Source of the DNA: Comamonas sp. lk | GTDB lineage: Bacteria; Pseudomonadota; Gammaproteobacteria; Burkholderiales; Burkholderiaceae_C | Assembly (NCBI RefSeq): GCF_900564145.1 | Contig: NZ_UOOB01000001.1 | Location: 1,862,754 to 1,926,753 of the forward strand | Direction of reading: 5' to 3' | Length of the DNA: 64,000 bases | In this document: piece after piece, positions 21,034 to 30,733 of the stretch | Numbering within the stretch: position 1 is the stretch's first letter | How the letters are laid out: each line of letters begins with the position of its first letter | Made by a program: the position numbers and the translations under genes | The notes under the pieces: model-generated | Told to the model about the DNA's origin: nothing | Seen by the model: the letters and a program-made list of their open reading frames with translations, nothing else | The model's database searches: none

Positions 21034-22536
21034 ATGAAAAAACTGCTTCTTGCTGCTTCATTCCTCCTATGGAGTAGTTTGTCCGCTGCAGCTGATTGCG
21101 AGGCGTTCCGCGAGCCGCCCGGCGAACTAGAACCAGATCAATGGGCGGCGGCATACGCCTGCCACAAGGAAAACGCAACTTCTGGTAATCCACTCAGCCA
21201 GCTCTGGCTAGGGCGAGCCCATGTATTGGGAGTAGGCGAAAAATTATCCACCAGCACAGCCGCAGCTTGGTTTGACAAGGCAGCGCGACAAGGCAATGAA
21301 AATGCAGCATTCGAACTGGCCCAGCTGATCTATTACCAGCAGGTAGCGCGCGGGAGCTACCAGTCGCCATTTGAGCTGTATCAGCAAGGCATGGATGTTT
21401 CTGAGGTCAGGCTGCGCGCTGAATTCCAGCAAGGAACGCCCAGGTCACGCGTAGTGGAGTTGCTGATGGCTGGTGACGGCGTCGCTCGCAACTGGGATCT
21501 GGCTCTAAGCTACAGCGGTACCGACCCGCGCCAGATCGATACCGTGCGAATAATCACGCGCAAGCAGGTGAATCTGAAGACGGACCCGAACCGGGCCAAG
21601 CTGCATGCGAAGGTCAATGAGAGCATGTCGGCAGATCAGGCTATTGACGCACTGCTATGCACGCAGCCCGTGGAAAAAAGTTCCTACAACCTGTTCTCCG
21701 TATTTGCAGCGGTAGAAGCGTATGGCGTGCCGATTGAGAAAGCAATCCTGAGGCCTTGCGCGGCTGATCGGAAAGCCCGCACCCCGCTCGTCTACGCCGT
21801 CTCCAACCTGCAGTTGAACGAGTCGACCAGTTACGACTGGCCACGCCAATTAGCGATGTACCTAGTTTTCACGCGAGGAGACTTTAAGGCATTTGATACG
21901 GTTTTAAGAACGCCGCTGAAAAACGATAGAACCATTTCTGCTGAAATCAATTCCATGATTGACGAGACCGTGACAGCGATAAAAGCCGCCGAGAACACGT
22001 TCCGTAAGCAGTTCGCGGCAAGCAAGCCGGAAATGCGCTCGGCGATCCAGTTTGGCTACAGGGGCTACAGACACGTGCAACTCTGGACGCCATTTTTTCC
22101 CTTGAATTTGGTCAAGCCGCAGACTCAAGATTTTGGGAGATGCGTCGGCCGTTCTGACCATTACAAGCATATCGACGACTTGCCCGGCTTGCGCGACCAT
22201 TACCTCTACAAAGTAGGTGGGTTGCCCGGCGGCATGCTGAGCCAATTAGTCACTGCCTGCTTGAATGAACCTGACTACAAAACCAAAATGCTAACCCTTC
22301 GGCCATATGTTCAGCAGGTTCAGGGATGGACGGAAGCGAAACCTGATCAGGAGGCCTTCTTGAGATTGATTGGCCTGGGCCGCGCGCTGCGAAGTATCTG
22401 CCGTTTTGAAGGAGTGTATGGGGAGTTGCCTGCCCATTGCCGGCGCGACGCCGGTTACGAAGCTAACCGACTGATTTACTGGGCTGACAATAATCGCGCG
22501 GGCTACGGCATCGCCGACTTGCCACCCGCGCAGTAA
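21034..22536 (+). CDS. Secreted Sel1-like repeat protein, cargo
   Basis: A 500-residue protein. A signal peptide (MKKLLLAASFLLWSSLSAAA) is followed by one or two Sel1-like helical repeats (PLSQLWLGRAHVLGVGEKLS, AAAWFDKAARQGNENAAFEL). The rest is helical, with scattered cysteines (CEAF, YACHK, LCTQP, RPCAA, CRFEG) suggesting disulfides in the periplasm. It does not resemble phage structural or replication proteins and sits alone between the early terminator and the packaging genes. Probably expressed from the lysogen and altering the cell envelope; that role is inference. Confidence 0.65.
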   Translation: MKKLLLAASFLLWSSLSAAADCEAFREPPGELEPDQWAAAYACHKENATSGNPLSQLWLGRAHVLGVGEKLSTSTAAAWFDKAARQGNENAAFELAQLIYYQQVARGSYQSPFELYQQGMDVSEVRLRAEFQQGTPRSRVVELLMAGDGVARNWDLALSYSGTDPRQIDTVRIITRKQVNLKTDPNRAKLHAKVNESMSADQAIDALLCTQPVEKSSYNLFSVFAAVEAYGVPIEKAILRPCAADRKARTPLVYAVSNLQLNESTSYDWPRQLAMYLVFTRGDFKAFDTVLRTPLKNDRTISAEINSMIDETVTAIKAAENTFRKQFAASKPEMRSAIQFGYRGYRHVQLWTPFFPLNLVKPQTQDFGRCVGRSDHYKHIDDLPGLRDHYLYKVGGLPGGMLSQLVTACLNEPDYKTKMLTLRPYVQQVQGWTEAKPDQEAFLRLIGLGRALRSICRFEGVYGELPAHCRRDAGYEANRLIYWADNNRAGYGIADLPPAQ

Positions 22537-22788
22537 ATAGCCGCAGCGTCTACTGCTACCAGCAGGCCACAAAACATCCCTGTTGGTCCCATTTGAGCAG
22601 GTAATCCCAGTTCTGGGATGTGATCGTCCCGCGCAAAACAACGAGCGGCTGCGAAGCGCTGCACAGCTGTGCAGCGTATTGACTTGACGCTCAAACACTC
22701 TGGATATGCCCCGCTCACCAGAGGAGATTTTTGAGGCAATAACGCCTATTTTTACCAAAATTGGTAGTCAGCTAAGTTATTTGCCCCG
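22537..22788. other. Intergenic region with two DNA dyads upstream of the terminase genes
   Basis: No gene is seen. A perfect 20-bp palindrome (CGCTGCACAG and its complement) lies at 22657-22676, and TACCAA-AA-TTGGTA lies at 22753-22766. The position before the small terminase gene is where a packaging start site or late control site could be. Neither function can be shown from sequence. Confidence 0.5.
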
Positions 22789-22831
22789 CTAGGGTTCGAC
22801 ACCTCGGACCCTGCCACGCAGCATACGTGGT
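22789..22831 (+). promoter_or_regulatory. Late leader element 1 (before small terminase)
   Basis: CTAGGGTTCGAC starts at 22789, exactly 43 bases before the ATG at 22832. CCACG (22814-22818), 7-base loop and CGTGG (22826-22830) form a hairpin that ends one base before the ATG. No AGGAG-like site is present. Confidence 0.7.
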
Positions 22832-23560
22832 ATGGCATCCAAAGAGGCAGTATCCAAACCCCCAGACAGTACCCACGCAGCGGCCATGTCCAAGGCCGGT
22901 AGCAAAGCCGCGCCTACGGATTGGGAGCGCATCGAGCTTGACTACAGAGCCGGCGTAAAGACACTGCGCCAGATCGCAGATGAGAACGGCATTACGCACG
23001 GCGCTATTAATAAGAGAGCGAAGCGCGATGGATGGGAGCGCGACCTTTCCGAAAAAATCCAGCGCAAGGCCGATGCTCTGGTATCCAAAGCGGCAGTATC
23101 CAGCGAGGTATCCAAGGAATCCAGAGCTGCAGAGCGTGCCGTAGTCGATGCCAATGCGCAGGCCATTGCCGATGTGCGCCTGGCCCACCGCCGTGACATT
23201 CACCGGGCGCGCAAGATCACCAATGCGCTGTTGGACGAGCTGGAGCAGCAGGCCGATGCCGACACCGTAGCCCTGCTGGAGCAGCTGGGCGAGAACATGC
23301 GCAACCCCGACGAGAACGGGATCGACCGCCTCAACGACCTGTACCACAAGGTCATCAGCCTGCCTGAGCGCTCCAAGACCATGAAGACGCTTTCGGAGAG
23401 CCTGCGCATGCTGGTCGATATGGAGCGCACCGCCTTTGGCATGGACGACAAGGAAAAGGACGAGCCAGCACCAGGTACGGCCGGCTACGTGCCACCGGCC
23501 ATCCAGATCGTGCACGTCAAGGCGCCGGTGCATGCGCCAGATGAGGACGAGCAGGAATGA
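22832..23560 (+). CDS. terS: Terminase small subunit
   Basis: A 242-residue protein. A HTH lies near YRAGVKTLRQIADENGITHG and INKRAKRDGWERDL, as in many small terminases that bind the packaging site. A long helical middle (DIHRARKITNALLDELEQQA, IDRLNDLYHKVISLPERSK) is an oligomerisation region. The end overlaps the large subunit by ATGA. Its leader carries the late box and hairpin. Confidence 0.85.
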   Translation: MASKEAVSKPPDSTHAAAMSKAGSKAAPTDWERIELDYRAGVKTLRQIADENGITHGAINKRAKRDGWERDLSEKIQRKADALVSKAAVSSEVSKESRAAERAVVDANAQAIADVRLAHRRDIHRARKITNALLDELEQQADADTVALLEQLGENMRNPDENGIDRLNDLYHKVISLPERSKTMKTLSESLRMLVDMERTAFGMDDKEKDEPAPGTAGYVPPAIQIVHVKAPVHAPDEDEQE

Positions 23561-24867
23561 AGCTGGCTGCTGTCCCCTCTACAGCTCAAGGCATGCCCGA
23601 GGTGCCCGTGCTGGCCATACCCGAAATACTGGCCGGAATCTGGGAGCCCAAGCGCTACAAGGTGATGCATGGCGGGCGCGGCGGCGGAAAGTCTTGGACC
23701 GTGGCGGCCGTGCTGCTGGTGATGGCGGCCAGCCGTCCACTGCGCGTGCTCTGCACCCGTGAGATTCAAAAGTCCATCAAGCAGTCGGTGCACCAGCTGC
23801 TCAAGGATGTGATCGCGCGGCTGAACCTGCATGCCTTCTTTGAGGTGCTGGAAACCGAGGTGCGCGGCATCAATGGCTCGCTGTTCCTGTTTTCTGGTCT
23901 GCAGAGCCACACCGTGGACTCCATCAAGTCGTTTGAGGGCTGCGACATTGTGTGGGTGGAAGAAGCCCACGGGGTGAGCAAGAAGAGCTGGGACACGCTG
24001 ATCCCCACGATCCGCAAGGAGGGCAGCGAGATATGGCTGACTCTCAACCCGGACATGGAGACGGATGAAACCTACCAGCGCTTCATCGCCACGCCCAGCC
24101 CCGACACCTGGGTGGTGGAGATCAACTGGCGCGACAACCCTTGGTTTCCGCGCGTGCTGGATGAGGAGCGGCGCAAGGCCAAGCGCACCATGCTGGCCGA
24201 CGACTACGCCCATATTTGGGAAGGCAAGGCGCGGCGCGTGGCCGCCGGCGCGATCTACCGCCACGAAATGGAGTCGCTGTACCTGGATAGCCGGGCGCGC
24301 GACGTGCCCTATGACCCGACTTTGCCGGTGCACACGGTCTGGGATCTGGGCTGGAACGATGCCATGAGCATTGCCCTGGTGCAGCGCGGCCCCCAGGATG
24401 TGCGAATCATTGGCTACATCGAGGACAGCCACCACACGCTGGAGTGGTATGTGGCCAAGCTGGAGAAGCTGCCCTACCGCTGGGGCACGGACTACCTGCC
24501 CCACGACGGCAAGACCAAAAATATCCAGACCGGCAAAAGCTCTGAGCAGATTCTGCGCGAGCTGGGCCGCCGCTCAGTCAGGTCACAGGACCGGGCAACG
24601 GATGTGGAGGAGGGCATCAAGCAGCTACGCATGCTCATGCCGCGTTGCTACTTTGATGCCACCAAGACCGCTCGCCTGCTGGAGTGCCTGAAGCGCTACC
24701 AGCGGCGCATTCACGCGGTCACGAACGAGCCCATGGAGCCGCTGCACGACGAATTCAGCCATGGCGCGGACTGCATGCGCTATGTGGCGCTGTGGGTGCC
24801 GCAGATGGCAGGCATTCCCAGTGCCAACGATGACTACCAAGAAGCCGATGCGCCCGACTGGCGCTAG
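23557..24867 (+). CDS. terL: Terminase large subunit
   Basis: A 436-residue PBSX-type packaging motor. Walker A is GGRGGGKS at residues 39-46 and Walker B is IVWVEEAH at 131-138. The nuclease domain carries VWDLGWNDAMSIALV with the metal-binding aspartates and HDEFSHGADCMRYVA near the end. It cuts the concatemer and pumps DNA into the prohead. It is coupled to terS and followed by the portal gene. Confidence 0.95.
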   Translation: MKLAAVPSTAQGMPEVPVLAIPEILAGIWEPKRYKVMHGGRGGGKSWTVAAVLLVMAASRPLRVLCTREIQKSIKQSVHQLLKDVIARLNLHAFFEVLETEVRGINGSLFLFSGLQSHTVDSIKSFEGCDIVWVEEAHGVSKKSWDTLIPTIRKEGSEIWLTLNPDMETDETYQRFIATPSPDTWVVEINWRDNPWFPRVLDEERRKAKRTMLADDYAHIWEGKARRVAAGAIYRHEMESLYLDSRARDVPYDPTLPVHTVWDLGWNDAMSIALVQRGPQDVRIIGYIEDSHHTLEWYVAKLEKLPYRWGTDYLPHDGKTKNIQTGKSSEQILRELGRRSVRSQDRATDVEEGIKQLRMLMPRCYFDATKTARLLECLKRYQRRIHAVTNEPMEPLHDEFSHGADCMRYVALWVPQMAGIPSANDDYQEADAPDWR

Positions 24868-24878
24868 TGAGAGCAACC

Positions 24879-27140
24879 ATGCAATACACCAAACCCCCTC
24901 AAAACGCGGATCTGGGCGAAGCCATGACCGTGCTGGAATACGCCAAGATCGTGCAGGAATGCATTGATCAACCACCTTGGCGCGCGGCAGCGGATAAGGA
25001 GGCCGACTATGTGGACGGCAACCAGCTGAGCACGGATTTGCTCAAGCGCCTGCAGGCTACCGGCGTGCCGCCTGCCAAAGAGAACGTGATTGGCCCGGCC
25101 ATCGCGGCGATCTGCGGGTTTGAGGAAAAGACCCGCACCGACTGGCGTGTGACTCCCGATGGCGACCCCACGGGCCAGGATGTGGCCGACGCGCTGAACT
25201 ACCGGCTTAACCAAGCGGAGCGCTTTTCAAAGGCAGACGCGGCCATGGGCGAGGCTTTCAGGCCCCAGGCGGCCGTGGGCCTGGGCTGGGTGGAGGTGGC
25301 GCGCAATAGCAACCCGCTGGAATACAAGACCCGCTGTCGCTACATCCATCGCAATGAAGTCTTTTGGGACATGCGCGCGTCTGAAAAGGACCTGTCTGAT
25401 GCACGCTGGCTGCTGCGCGAGCGCTTCATCAGCAAGGACCGCGCGGCACGGGCCTTTGAAGACCAGGCCAAGCTGATCCTGCAGGCGCAATCTGTCAGCG
25501 GCCTGGGCGGCTATGGTGGCTATGTGACAGAGGGCGGCGTTTCGACGGGCCTGCAGTCGGGTGCCGATGGCAACCGGGCCTGGACCACGCGCGAGCAGGC
25601 CTGGTACCGGCACGAGTCGGATGAGGTGTGCCTGGGCGAGCTCTGGTACCGGCGTTGGGTGAATGTGGTGCTGCTCAAGATGCGCGGCGGCAGGGTTGTC
25701 GAGTTTGATAGCGCCAACTCAACGCACCAGGCTGCTGTTGTGGGTGGCCAGGGCAAGCTAGAGCGCTCTACCGTGGCCCGGGTGCGCCGCTCCTACTGGA
25801 TGGGGCCGCATCTGCTGCATGACAGCGCCAGCCCGTACCCGCACCCGCATTTCCCGTATGTGCCGTTCTGGGGCTACCGTGAGGACATGACCCGTGTACC
25901 TTTCGGCCTGGCGCGCGACATGATCTTTCCACAGGACAACCTCAACAGCTCCATCGCCAAGCTGCGCTGGGGCATGGCCAGCACCCGTACCGAGCGCACC
26001 AAGGGCGCGGTGGCAATGACGGACGAGCAATTCCGGCGGCAGATCAGCCGCCCCGATGCCGACATCATCCTGAATCCCGATGAAATGTCCCGGACAGGCG
26101 CGCGTTTTGAGGTCAAGCGCGACTTTCAACTCAACAACCAGCAACTGCAGATGATGGCCGACAGCCGCGCGGCCTTGCAGCGGGTGGGCTCCATCACCGC
26201 GGCTTTCCAGGGGCAGCAGGGGAGCGCGACCAGCGGCGTGCAGGAGCAGACCCAGGTGGAGCAGTCGCAGATCAGCATTGCCGATCTGATGGGCAACTTC
26301 AAGGAAGGGCGTGCCATGGTGGGCGAGCTCATCCTGGCGCTGGAAATCGAGGACTTGGGCCAGGAGCGCGAGGTGATCGTGATCGAGGGTGACACCATCA
26401 ACCCACCGCGCACCGTGGTGCTCAACGAGCCCGTGGAAGAGGGTGGGTTGCGCTATCTGTCCAATGACGTGCAGCGCACGCGCCTGAAGGTGGCCTTGTC
26501 GGATGTGCCGTCCTCCTCGAGCTTTCGCGCCCAGCAGCTGTCTGCGCTTTCCGAAGCGGTCAAGGCCTTGCCGCCGCAGATGCAACAGGTGGTGATGCCC
26601 TTCATGCTGGATTTGATGGACTTGCCCCGCAAGGAGGAAATCATCAAGGTGATCAAGGAAGCCACCCAGCAGACCGACCCCGAGCAGCTGCGTAAGCAGA
26701 TCGAGCAGGAGCTTCAGCGCGACCTCAAGGAGCGAGAGCTGGACCTGCGCGAGCGCGAAGTGGCGGCGCGCGAGAAGCTGATGGGTGCCCAGCAGGTGCA
26801 GACCGGTGTGCAGGCGGCCTACAGCGCCATGCAAGGCGGTGCCCAGGTGGCCCAGATGCCGATGATCGCGCCGATTGCCGACGCCATCATGCAGAGCGCG
26901 GGCTACCAGAAGCCCAATCCTGGCGGCGATGATCCAGATTTCCCTACTGCCGAGGCTGTCGCATCCGGTCCTGGGCCAATGCCGATTCCTGGCCAGGGCG
27001 GCGCGGCGCCGGAGCAGGGGGCATCCCCTGAGGTGCGCGAGAACACCAGCCCGGAATTTCCACCCGTACCGCAGGAGGCCGGTACCGGAATGCATGGGAT
27101 TGAGACGCCAAGCACCGGTGACAACCTGCGAGCTGCTTGA
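24879..27140 (+). CDS. Portal protein
   Basis: A 753-residue portal of the podovirus type. LGWVEVARNSNPLEYKTRCR, YIHRNEVFWDMRA and FPYVPFWGYREDMTRVPFGL are typical of the core; SITAAFQGQQGSATSGVQEQ and a long helical barrel-like C-terminus (QELQRDLKERELDLREREVA) follow. The ATG at 24879 with GTGAGAG upstream is chosen; a GTG at 24867 overlapping the terL stop is the alternative. It forms the dodecameric DNA gate. Confidence 0.9.
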   Translation: MQYTKPPQNADLGEAMTVLEYAKIVQECIDQPPWRAAADKEADYVDGNQLSTDLLKRLQATGVPPAKENVIGPAIAAICGFEEKTRTDWRVTPDGDPTGQDVADALNYRLNQAERFSKADAAMGEAFRPQAAVGLGWVEVARNSNPLEYKTRCRYIHRNEVFWDMRASEKDLSDARWLLRERFISKDRAARAFEDQAKLILQAQSVSGLGGYGGYVTEGGVSTGLQSGADGNRAWTTREQAWYRHESDEVCLGELWYRRWVNVVLLKMRGGRVVEFDSANSTHQAAVVGGQGKLERSTVARVRRSYWMGPHLLHDSASPYPHPHFPYVPFWGYREDMTRVPFGLARDMIFPQDNLNSSIAKLRWGMASTRTERTKGAVAMTDEQFRRQISRPDADIILNPDEMSRTGARFEVKRDFQLNNQQLQMMADSRAALQRVGSITAAFQGQQGSATSGVQEQTQVEQSQISIADLMGNFKEGRAMVGELILALEIEDLGQEREVIVIEGDTINPPRTVVLNEPVEEGGLRYLSNDVQRTRLKVALSDVPSSSSFRAQQLSALSEAVKALPPQMQQVVMPFMLDLMDLPRKEEIIKVIKEATQQTDPEQLRKQIEQELQRDLKERELDLREREVAAREKLMGAQQVQTGVQAAYSAMQGGAQVAQMPMIAPIADAIMQSAGYQKPNPGGDDPDFPTAEAVASGPGPMPIPGQGGAAPEQGASPEVRENTSPEFPPVPQEAGTGMHGIETPSTGDNLRAA

Positions 27141-27338
27141 CAGGTCGTGTGAGGGCCATGTTAGGATTCGCGCAACGGCAGTCATGGCGCCGTACTCGTC
27201 CACCTCGATAGAAAGCCTTGCCAGGCACCATGTCCACAGCGCGATGCTGTGGAACACATGTTTGCATTACCTGAATGCACTGCATTGATCTTGTGTGTGG
27301 ACGCGCTCGATTTGCGGTGCATTAACAAAGGAATGCAA

Positions 27339-28073
27339 ATGCAAATTTTCTCCAAGAACCATATTGGTCGCCTTAAGCGCTTGGCAAAGAAGCGTGAGAA
27401 AGAGATGGGTATCCCCCATCTGGTTACCCTTGATCAAGAAGCTCAGAAAATGGGCTTCCCCAATTGGGCGGTGTTTGAAAGAACTTCACGTCAAGTAGTG
27501 CGTCGCGGCCCTGTATTTCAGCGTAGCGCTGAAGACATGCGTGAAGCGTTCCGCAAGGCATCGCAGTTTGACGGTGCGCAGGATTTTGAGGCAGCGGTGC
27601 GGTTAACACTACCTGTGCTAACGCACGAGTATCTCAATGGCATCAGTGCGCTGGAATATGCAAGAGATTTTGTGAAGGCGGTATTGTCCGTGCCGCGTTT
27701 CAAGATTTACGCTCGCTCCATTGTTTATCACGAGATGCGCATTTATCTGCCATACGGTTTGGAATCTGCCGGTACGAGTGGTACGGAGTATGTTCCAGTA
27801 GGTCGCAACTACAAACCCGTGGGCCAGACCGATCGCCACAAGTGGGTTGACTATGGCGAACATGAAAATTTAAAAATCAAACTTCCACAAGCCGAGTGGC
27901 AAGCAATACGTAGCCGTTTCGGTGGAAGCTCTGGCTTTCTGTACAACGACGGTACGACTCCTTGGAGTAGTCGCGCTTACGCAGAGCGCTATCTGCAGTA
28001 CTTGGAAGAAATCATTGAAATGGCCAAGCGCTATGAGCATGCGGCTCTGGCTCCATCCCAAGCTGCAGCCTAA
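27339..28073 (+). CDS. Cargo protein of unknown function between portal and scaffold
   Basis: A 244-residue protein. AAGGA is six bases before the ATG at 27339; an ATG six bases upstream has no spacing. The N-terminal part (HIGRLKRLAKKREKEMGIPH, LVTLDQEAQKMGFPNWAVFE) is a motif shared by plasmid and island proteins of unknown role. Composition is AT-richer than its neighbours, and it breaks the conserved portal-scaffold order, so it is probably cargo. Not membrane-bound, no signal peptide. Confidence 0.55.
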   Translation: MQIFSKNHIGRLKRLAKKREKEMGIPHLVTLDQEAQKMGFPNWAVFERTSRQVVRRGPVFQRSAEDMREAFRKASQFDGAQDFEAAVRLTLPVLTHEYLNGISALEYARDFVKAVLSVPRFKIYARSIVYHEMRIYLPYGLESAGTSGTEYVPVGRNYKPVGQTDRHKWVDYGEHENLKIKLPQAEWQAIRSRFGGSSGFLYNDGTTPWSSRAYAERYLQYLEEIIEMAKRYEHAALAPSQAAA

Positions 28074-28281
28074 ACCCCACTAGAGTTAGACCGCCGCGCG
28101 CAAGCCGGTGACACTTCATCCATCGCAGCGAGAAATCAAAGCGAAACAGCCCACTCGTGAGAGTCGGCCCATTCCCACCGCTGGAGAGTGTGATGGTCAG
28201 GGCTTCGGCCCTGGCCTGATCCTCGAATCGGTGTGCCCCACAACAGCCCCGGCCGGATAGCTGGGAACGGAGCACAACAGA
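28074..28281 (+). other. Intergenic region with degenerate late box and a UUCG hairpin
   Basis: CTAGAGTTAGAC at 28080-28091 differs from the late box at two positions and is likewise preceded by CCCC, but no start codon lies 43 bases downstream. CAGGGC-TTCG-GCCCTG at 28198-28213 is a stable hairpin with a UUCG loop. No gene is seen. Confidence 0.5.
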
Positions 28282-29280
28282 GTGAACGAAGCTCAACAAC
28301 TCTTGGCAGCAGCCTTTGCTGGCACATTGGATCTGGACGCGGATACGTCCAAGCCCGAAGCCGGCACCGCCGCTGAAACCTCCACGCAGGCCACTGCCGC
28401 AACCCCACCCCCCGCTGCAGATGCAACCCCGAACGCTCAGGAAGAGCCCGAAGGCGCGCCCATTGCCAGCAAGTCCGGTGGTTACACCATCCCCTATGAA
28501 AAGCTGACAGAAGCACGCACCGCGCGCGATTCGGCCATTGCCGAGCGCGACCAGCTGCGCGCACAACTGGAGCAGTTGACGGCCTCCCAGGCCAGCAATC
28601 TGCAACAAGCCCAGGTGGATGCACAAGCCCGCGCGGATGCGGGGCATGCGCCAACCCAGGCCGACCAGAACCTGGCAGCAGTCAAAACCCTGGTGGATGG
28701 TGGTGCAGACGTTTCCTTATTCGGTGATTTTTCCGAAGAGGGGATGGCAGCAGGCATTGACAAGCTGGTGGCCGCACGAGTCGATGCTGCCTTGGCGCCT
28801 CAGCGCGAGGCCCAGCGCGAGGCTCAGGCCCGTGAGCAGGCAGCACAGGAGCTGACAGCAGAGCAAGCACACGCTCAGAAGATTCTGGATGCGCACAAAG
28901 ATGCCTTCGAAGTCGCTGAATCCAAGGAGTTCGCCAGCTGGAAGGCTGGTCAGCCCGGATACATGCAGGCTGCGATTGATCGCACGCTGACTGCAGGCAC
29001 CGCCCAGGACGTGATTGATTTGCTGGGCCAGTTCAAGCAAGTCCATGCAGGTGCAGCGGGCGCGGCTTCGGCTGATCCCACTGCAGCTGCGGTGGCCAAA
29101 GCGTTGGCCGACGCCAAGAGCGCGCCCCCTGTGAGTCTGTCGAGTCTGCCCGGAGCGGCACCCGCAGGCACAGAGGCTGATCGCGCGATGGAACTAGCTG
29201 GCGACCCAGCTGCCCTGATGGCGTACATGCAAAGCCTGCCGCCTGAGCGTCAGATGCGATTGATGAATAGCGTGGTGTAG
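28282..29280 (+). CDS. Prohead scaffold protein
   Basis: A 332-residue protein from GTG (MNEAQQLLAAAFAGTLDLDA), rich in Ala, Gln and Glu, with long coiled-coil stretches (RDSAIAERDQLRAQLEQLTA, QREAQREAQAREQAAQELTA). Composition and its position between portal and major capsid identify a scaffold. C-terminal MAYMQSLPPERQMRLMNSVV may bind the coat protein. GGAG is nine bases before the GTG. Confidence 0.75.
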   Translation: MNEAQQLLAAAFAGTLDLDADTSKPEAGTAAETSTQATAATPPPAADATPNAQEEPEGAPIASKSGGYTIPYEKLTEARTARDSAIAERDQLRAQLEQLTASQASNLQQAQVDAQARADAGHAPTQADQNLAAVKTLVDGGADVSLFGDFSEEGMAAGIDKLVAARVDAALAPQREAQREAQAREQAAQELTAEQAHAQKILDAHKDAFEVAESKEFASWKAGQPGYMQAAIDRTLTAGTAQDVIDLLGQFKQVHAGAAGAASADPTAAAVAKALADAKSAPPVSLSSLPGAAPAGTEADRAMELAGDPAALMAYMQSLPPERQMRLMNSVV

Positions 29281-29358
29281 CCGATTGGCACGCCGCAACC
29301 CTTTTACTGGGCTATCTCGTGATGAGAGCGCCCTTGTCCCATAGCAGGAGGACTTGAT

Positions 29359-30648
29359 ATGTCCAAGACCAGTGTAGGCGCAGGTTCGTCCAATGCGCAG
29401 TTCGTACAAGCGGCAGGACTGTTTGCGCAGTCCATGCAGCGCAATTCCAAGCTCAACAAAATGGTGGGCACCATGCCCAAGGGCGAGGGTGAAGCTGCAG
29501 CCACGCTGCGCAACCAGACCACCACGGACATGCCTATCGTGCGTGCCACGGATCTGGGGCGCGGCAAGGGTGACGAGGTGGAATTTCACTTCATTCAACC
29601 TGTGGGCGCTTATCCCATCATGGGTAGCCGCATGGCTGAGGGCAAGGGCACGGGCATTTCTCTGGACAAGGCCCGTGTGCGTGTCAATCAGGCGCGTTTC
29701 CCCGTGGATGTGGGCGATGCCATGACCGACATTCGCTCGCCGGTGGAGTTCCGCAAGGTGGGCCGTCCCATTGCGCAGGGCCTGATGGATCGTTACCAGG
29801 ATCAGAGCATCCTGATGCACTTGGCCGGGGCGCGCGGCTTCCATGACAACATCGAGTGGGCCATCCCCACCGAAGGCCATGAGGACTTTGCCGCGATTGC
29901 CGTCAATCCCGTGCTCGCGCCCACCAAGAACCGCCACTACGTGGCCGATGGTGACTCGCTCAAGGGCTTTGCTGTCAACGCCGGCGAAATGGACATTGCT
30001 TCCACGGATGCCCTGAGCATGACCATCGTGGACGCCGTTCGCACGCTGGTGGAGTCGATTGCGCTGCCGCCTCCCGCAATCCGTCTGCCAGGCGACCAGG
30101 CGGCCGATGATTCCCCGCTGCGCATGCTGCTGGTCAGCCCCGCTCAGTACCACCAGTTCTCCCAGGACAAGGATTTCCGCCAGTTCCAGGCCAACGCGCT
30201 GACCCGCGCCAGCCAGGCTGAGCGTCATCCCTTGTTCATGGGCGATGTGGGTTTGTGGAACGGCATTCTGATCTGCAAGCAGCCGCGACCCATTCGCTTC
30301 TACGCGGGTGACACGGTGCGCTACTGCGCTCAGTACACCAGCGATGCGGAGAGCACCTGTGTGGTGCCCGCCAGCTTTGGCAAGACCCATGCCGTGGACC
30401 GTGCGCTGCTGCTGGGCGGTCAGGCACTGGCCCAGGCCTTCGCGGCTTCTAAGCATGGCGGCATGCCCTTCTTCTGGAAGGAGAAGGAGTTTGACCACGG
30501 CGACAAGATGGAACTGCTGATTGGCGCGATTCAGGGTACCTCCAAGGTGCGCTGGGCCGTGGATCAGGGCGGTGGCACCAAGTACTACACCGACCATGGC
30601 GCGATGGCCATCGACACGGCTGTGCCCATCATTGATGAGCGTCAGTAA
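29359..30648 (+). CDS. Major capsid protein, N4-gp56 type
   Basis: A 429-residue protein with GGAGG before the ATG. KLNKMVGTMPKGEGEAAATL, TTTDMPIVRATDLGRGKGDE and VEFHFIQPVGAYPIMGSRMA at the start, and RFYAGDTVRYCAQYTSDAES later, follow the N4-gp56 coat family (HK97 fold). It lies downstream of the scaffold, as expected. Forms the icosahedral head. Confidence 0.88.
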   Translation: MSKTSVGAGSSNAQFVQAAGLFAQSMQRNSKLNKMVGTMPKGEGEAAATLRNQTTTDMPIVRATDLGRGKGDEVEFHFIQPVGAYPIMGSRMAEGKGTGISLDKARVRVNQARFPVDVGDAMTDIRSPVEFRKVGRPIAQGLMDRYQDQSILMHLAGARGFHDNIEWAIPTEGHEDFAAIAVNPVLAPTKNRHYVADGDSLKGFAVNAGEMDIASTDALSMTIVDAVRTLVESIALPPPAIRLPGDQAADDSPLRMLLVSPAQYHQFSQDKDFRQFQANALTRASQAERHPLFMGDVGLWNGILICKQPRPIRFYAGDTVRYCAQYTSDAESTCVVPASFGKTHAVDRALLLGGQALAQAFAASKHGGMPFFWKEKEFDHGDKMELLIGAIQGTSKVRWAVDQGGGTKYYTDHGAMAIDTAVPIIDERQ

Positions 30649-30733
30649 TCCATAGGCATCGGGCGCGGCGACAGGGCTGCGCCTGATGCGTGTGGATGTG
30701 TTCTTCCATTTTGTTTCGATCAAGGAGCCAACC

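Noticed and set aside
25758..27257. Long minus-strand frame opposite the portal gene (also 29194-30768 and 48105-49706)
   Set aside because: Open only because of high GC and codon bias of the plus-strand genes; His/Leu/Gly/Arg-rich with no family pattern.
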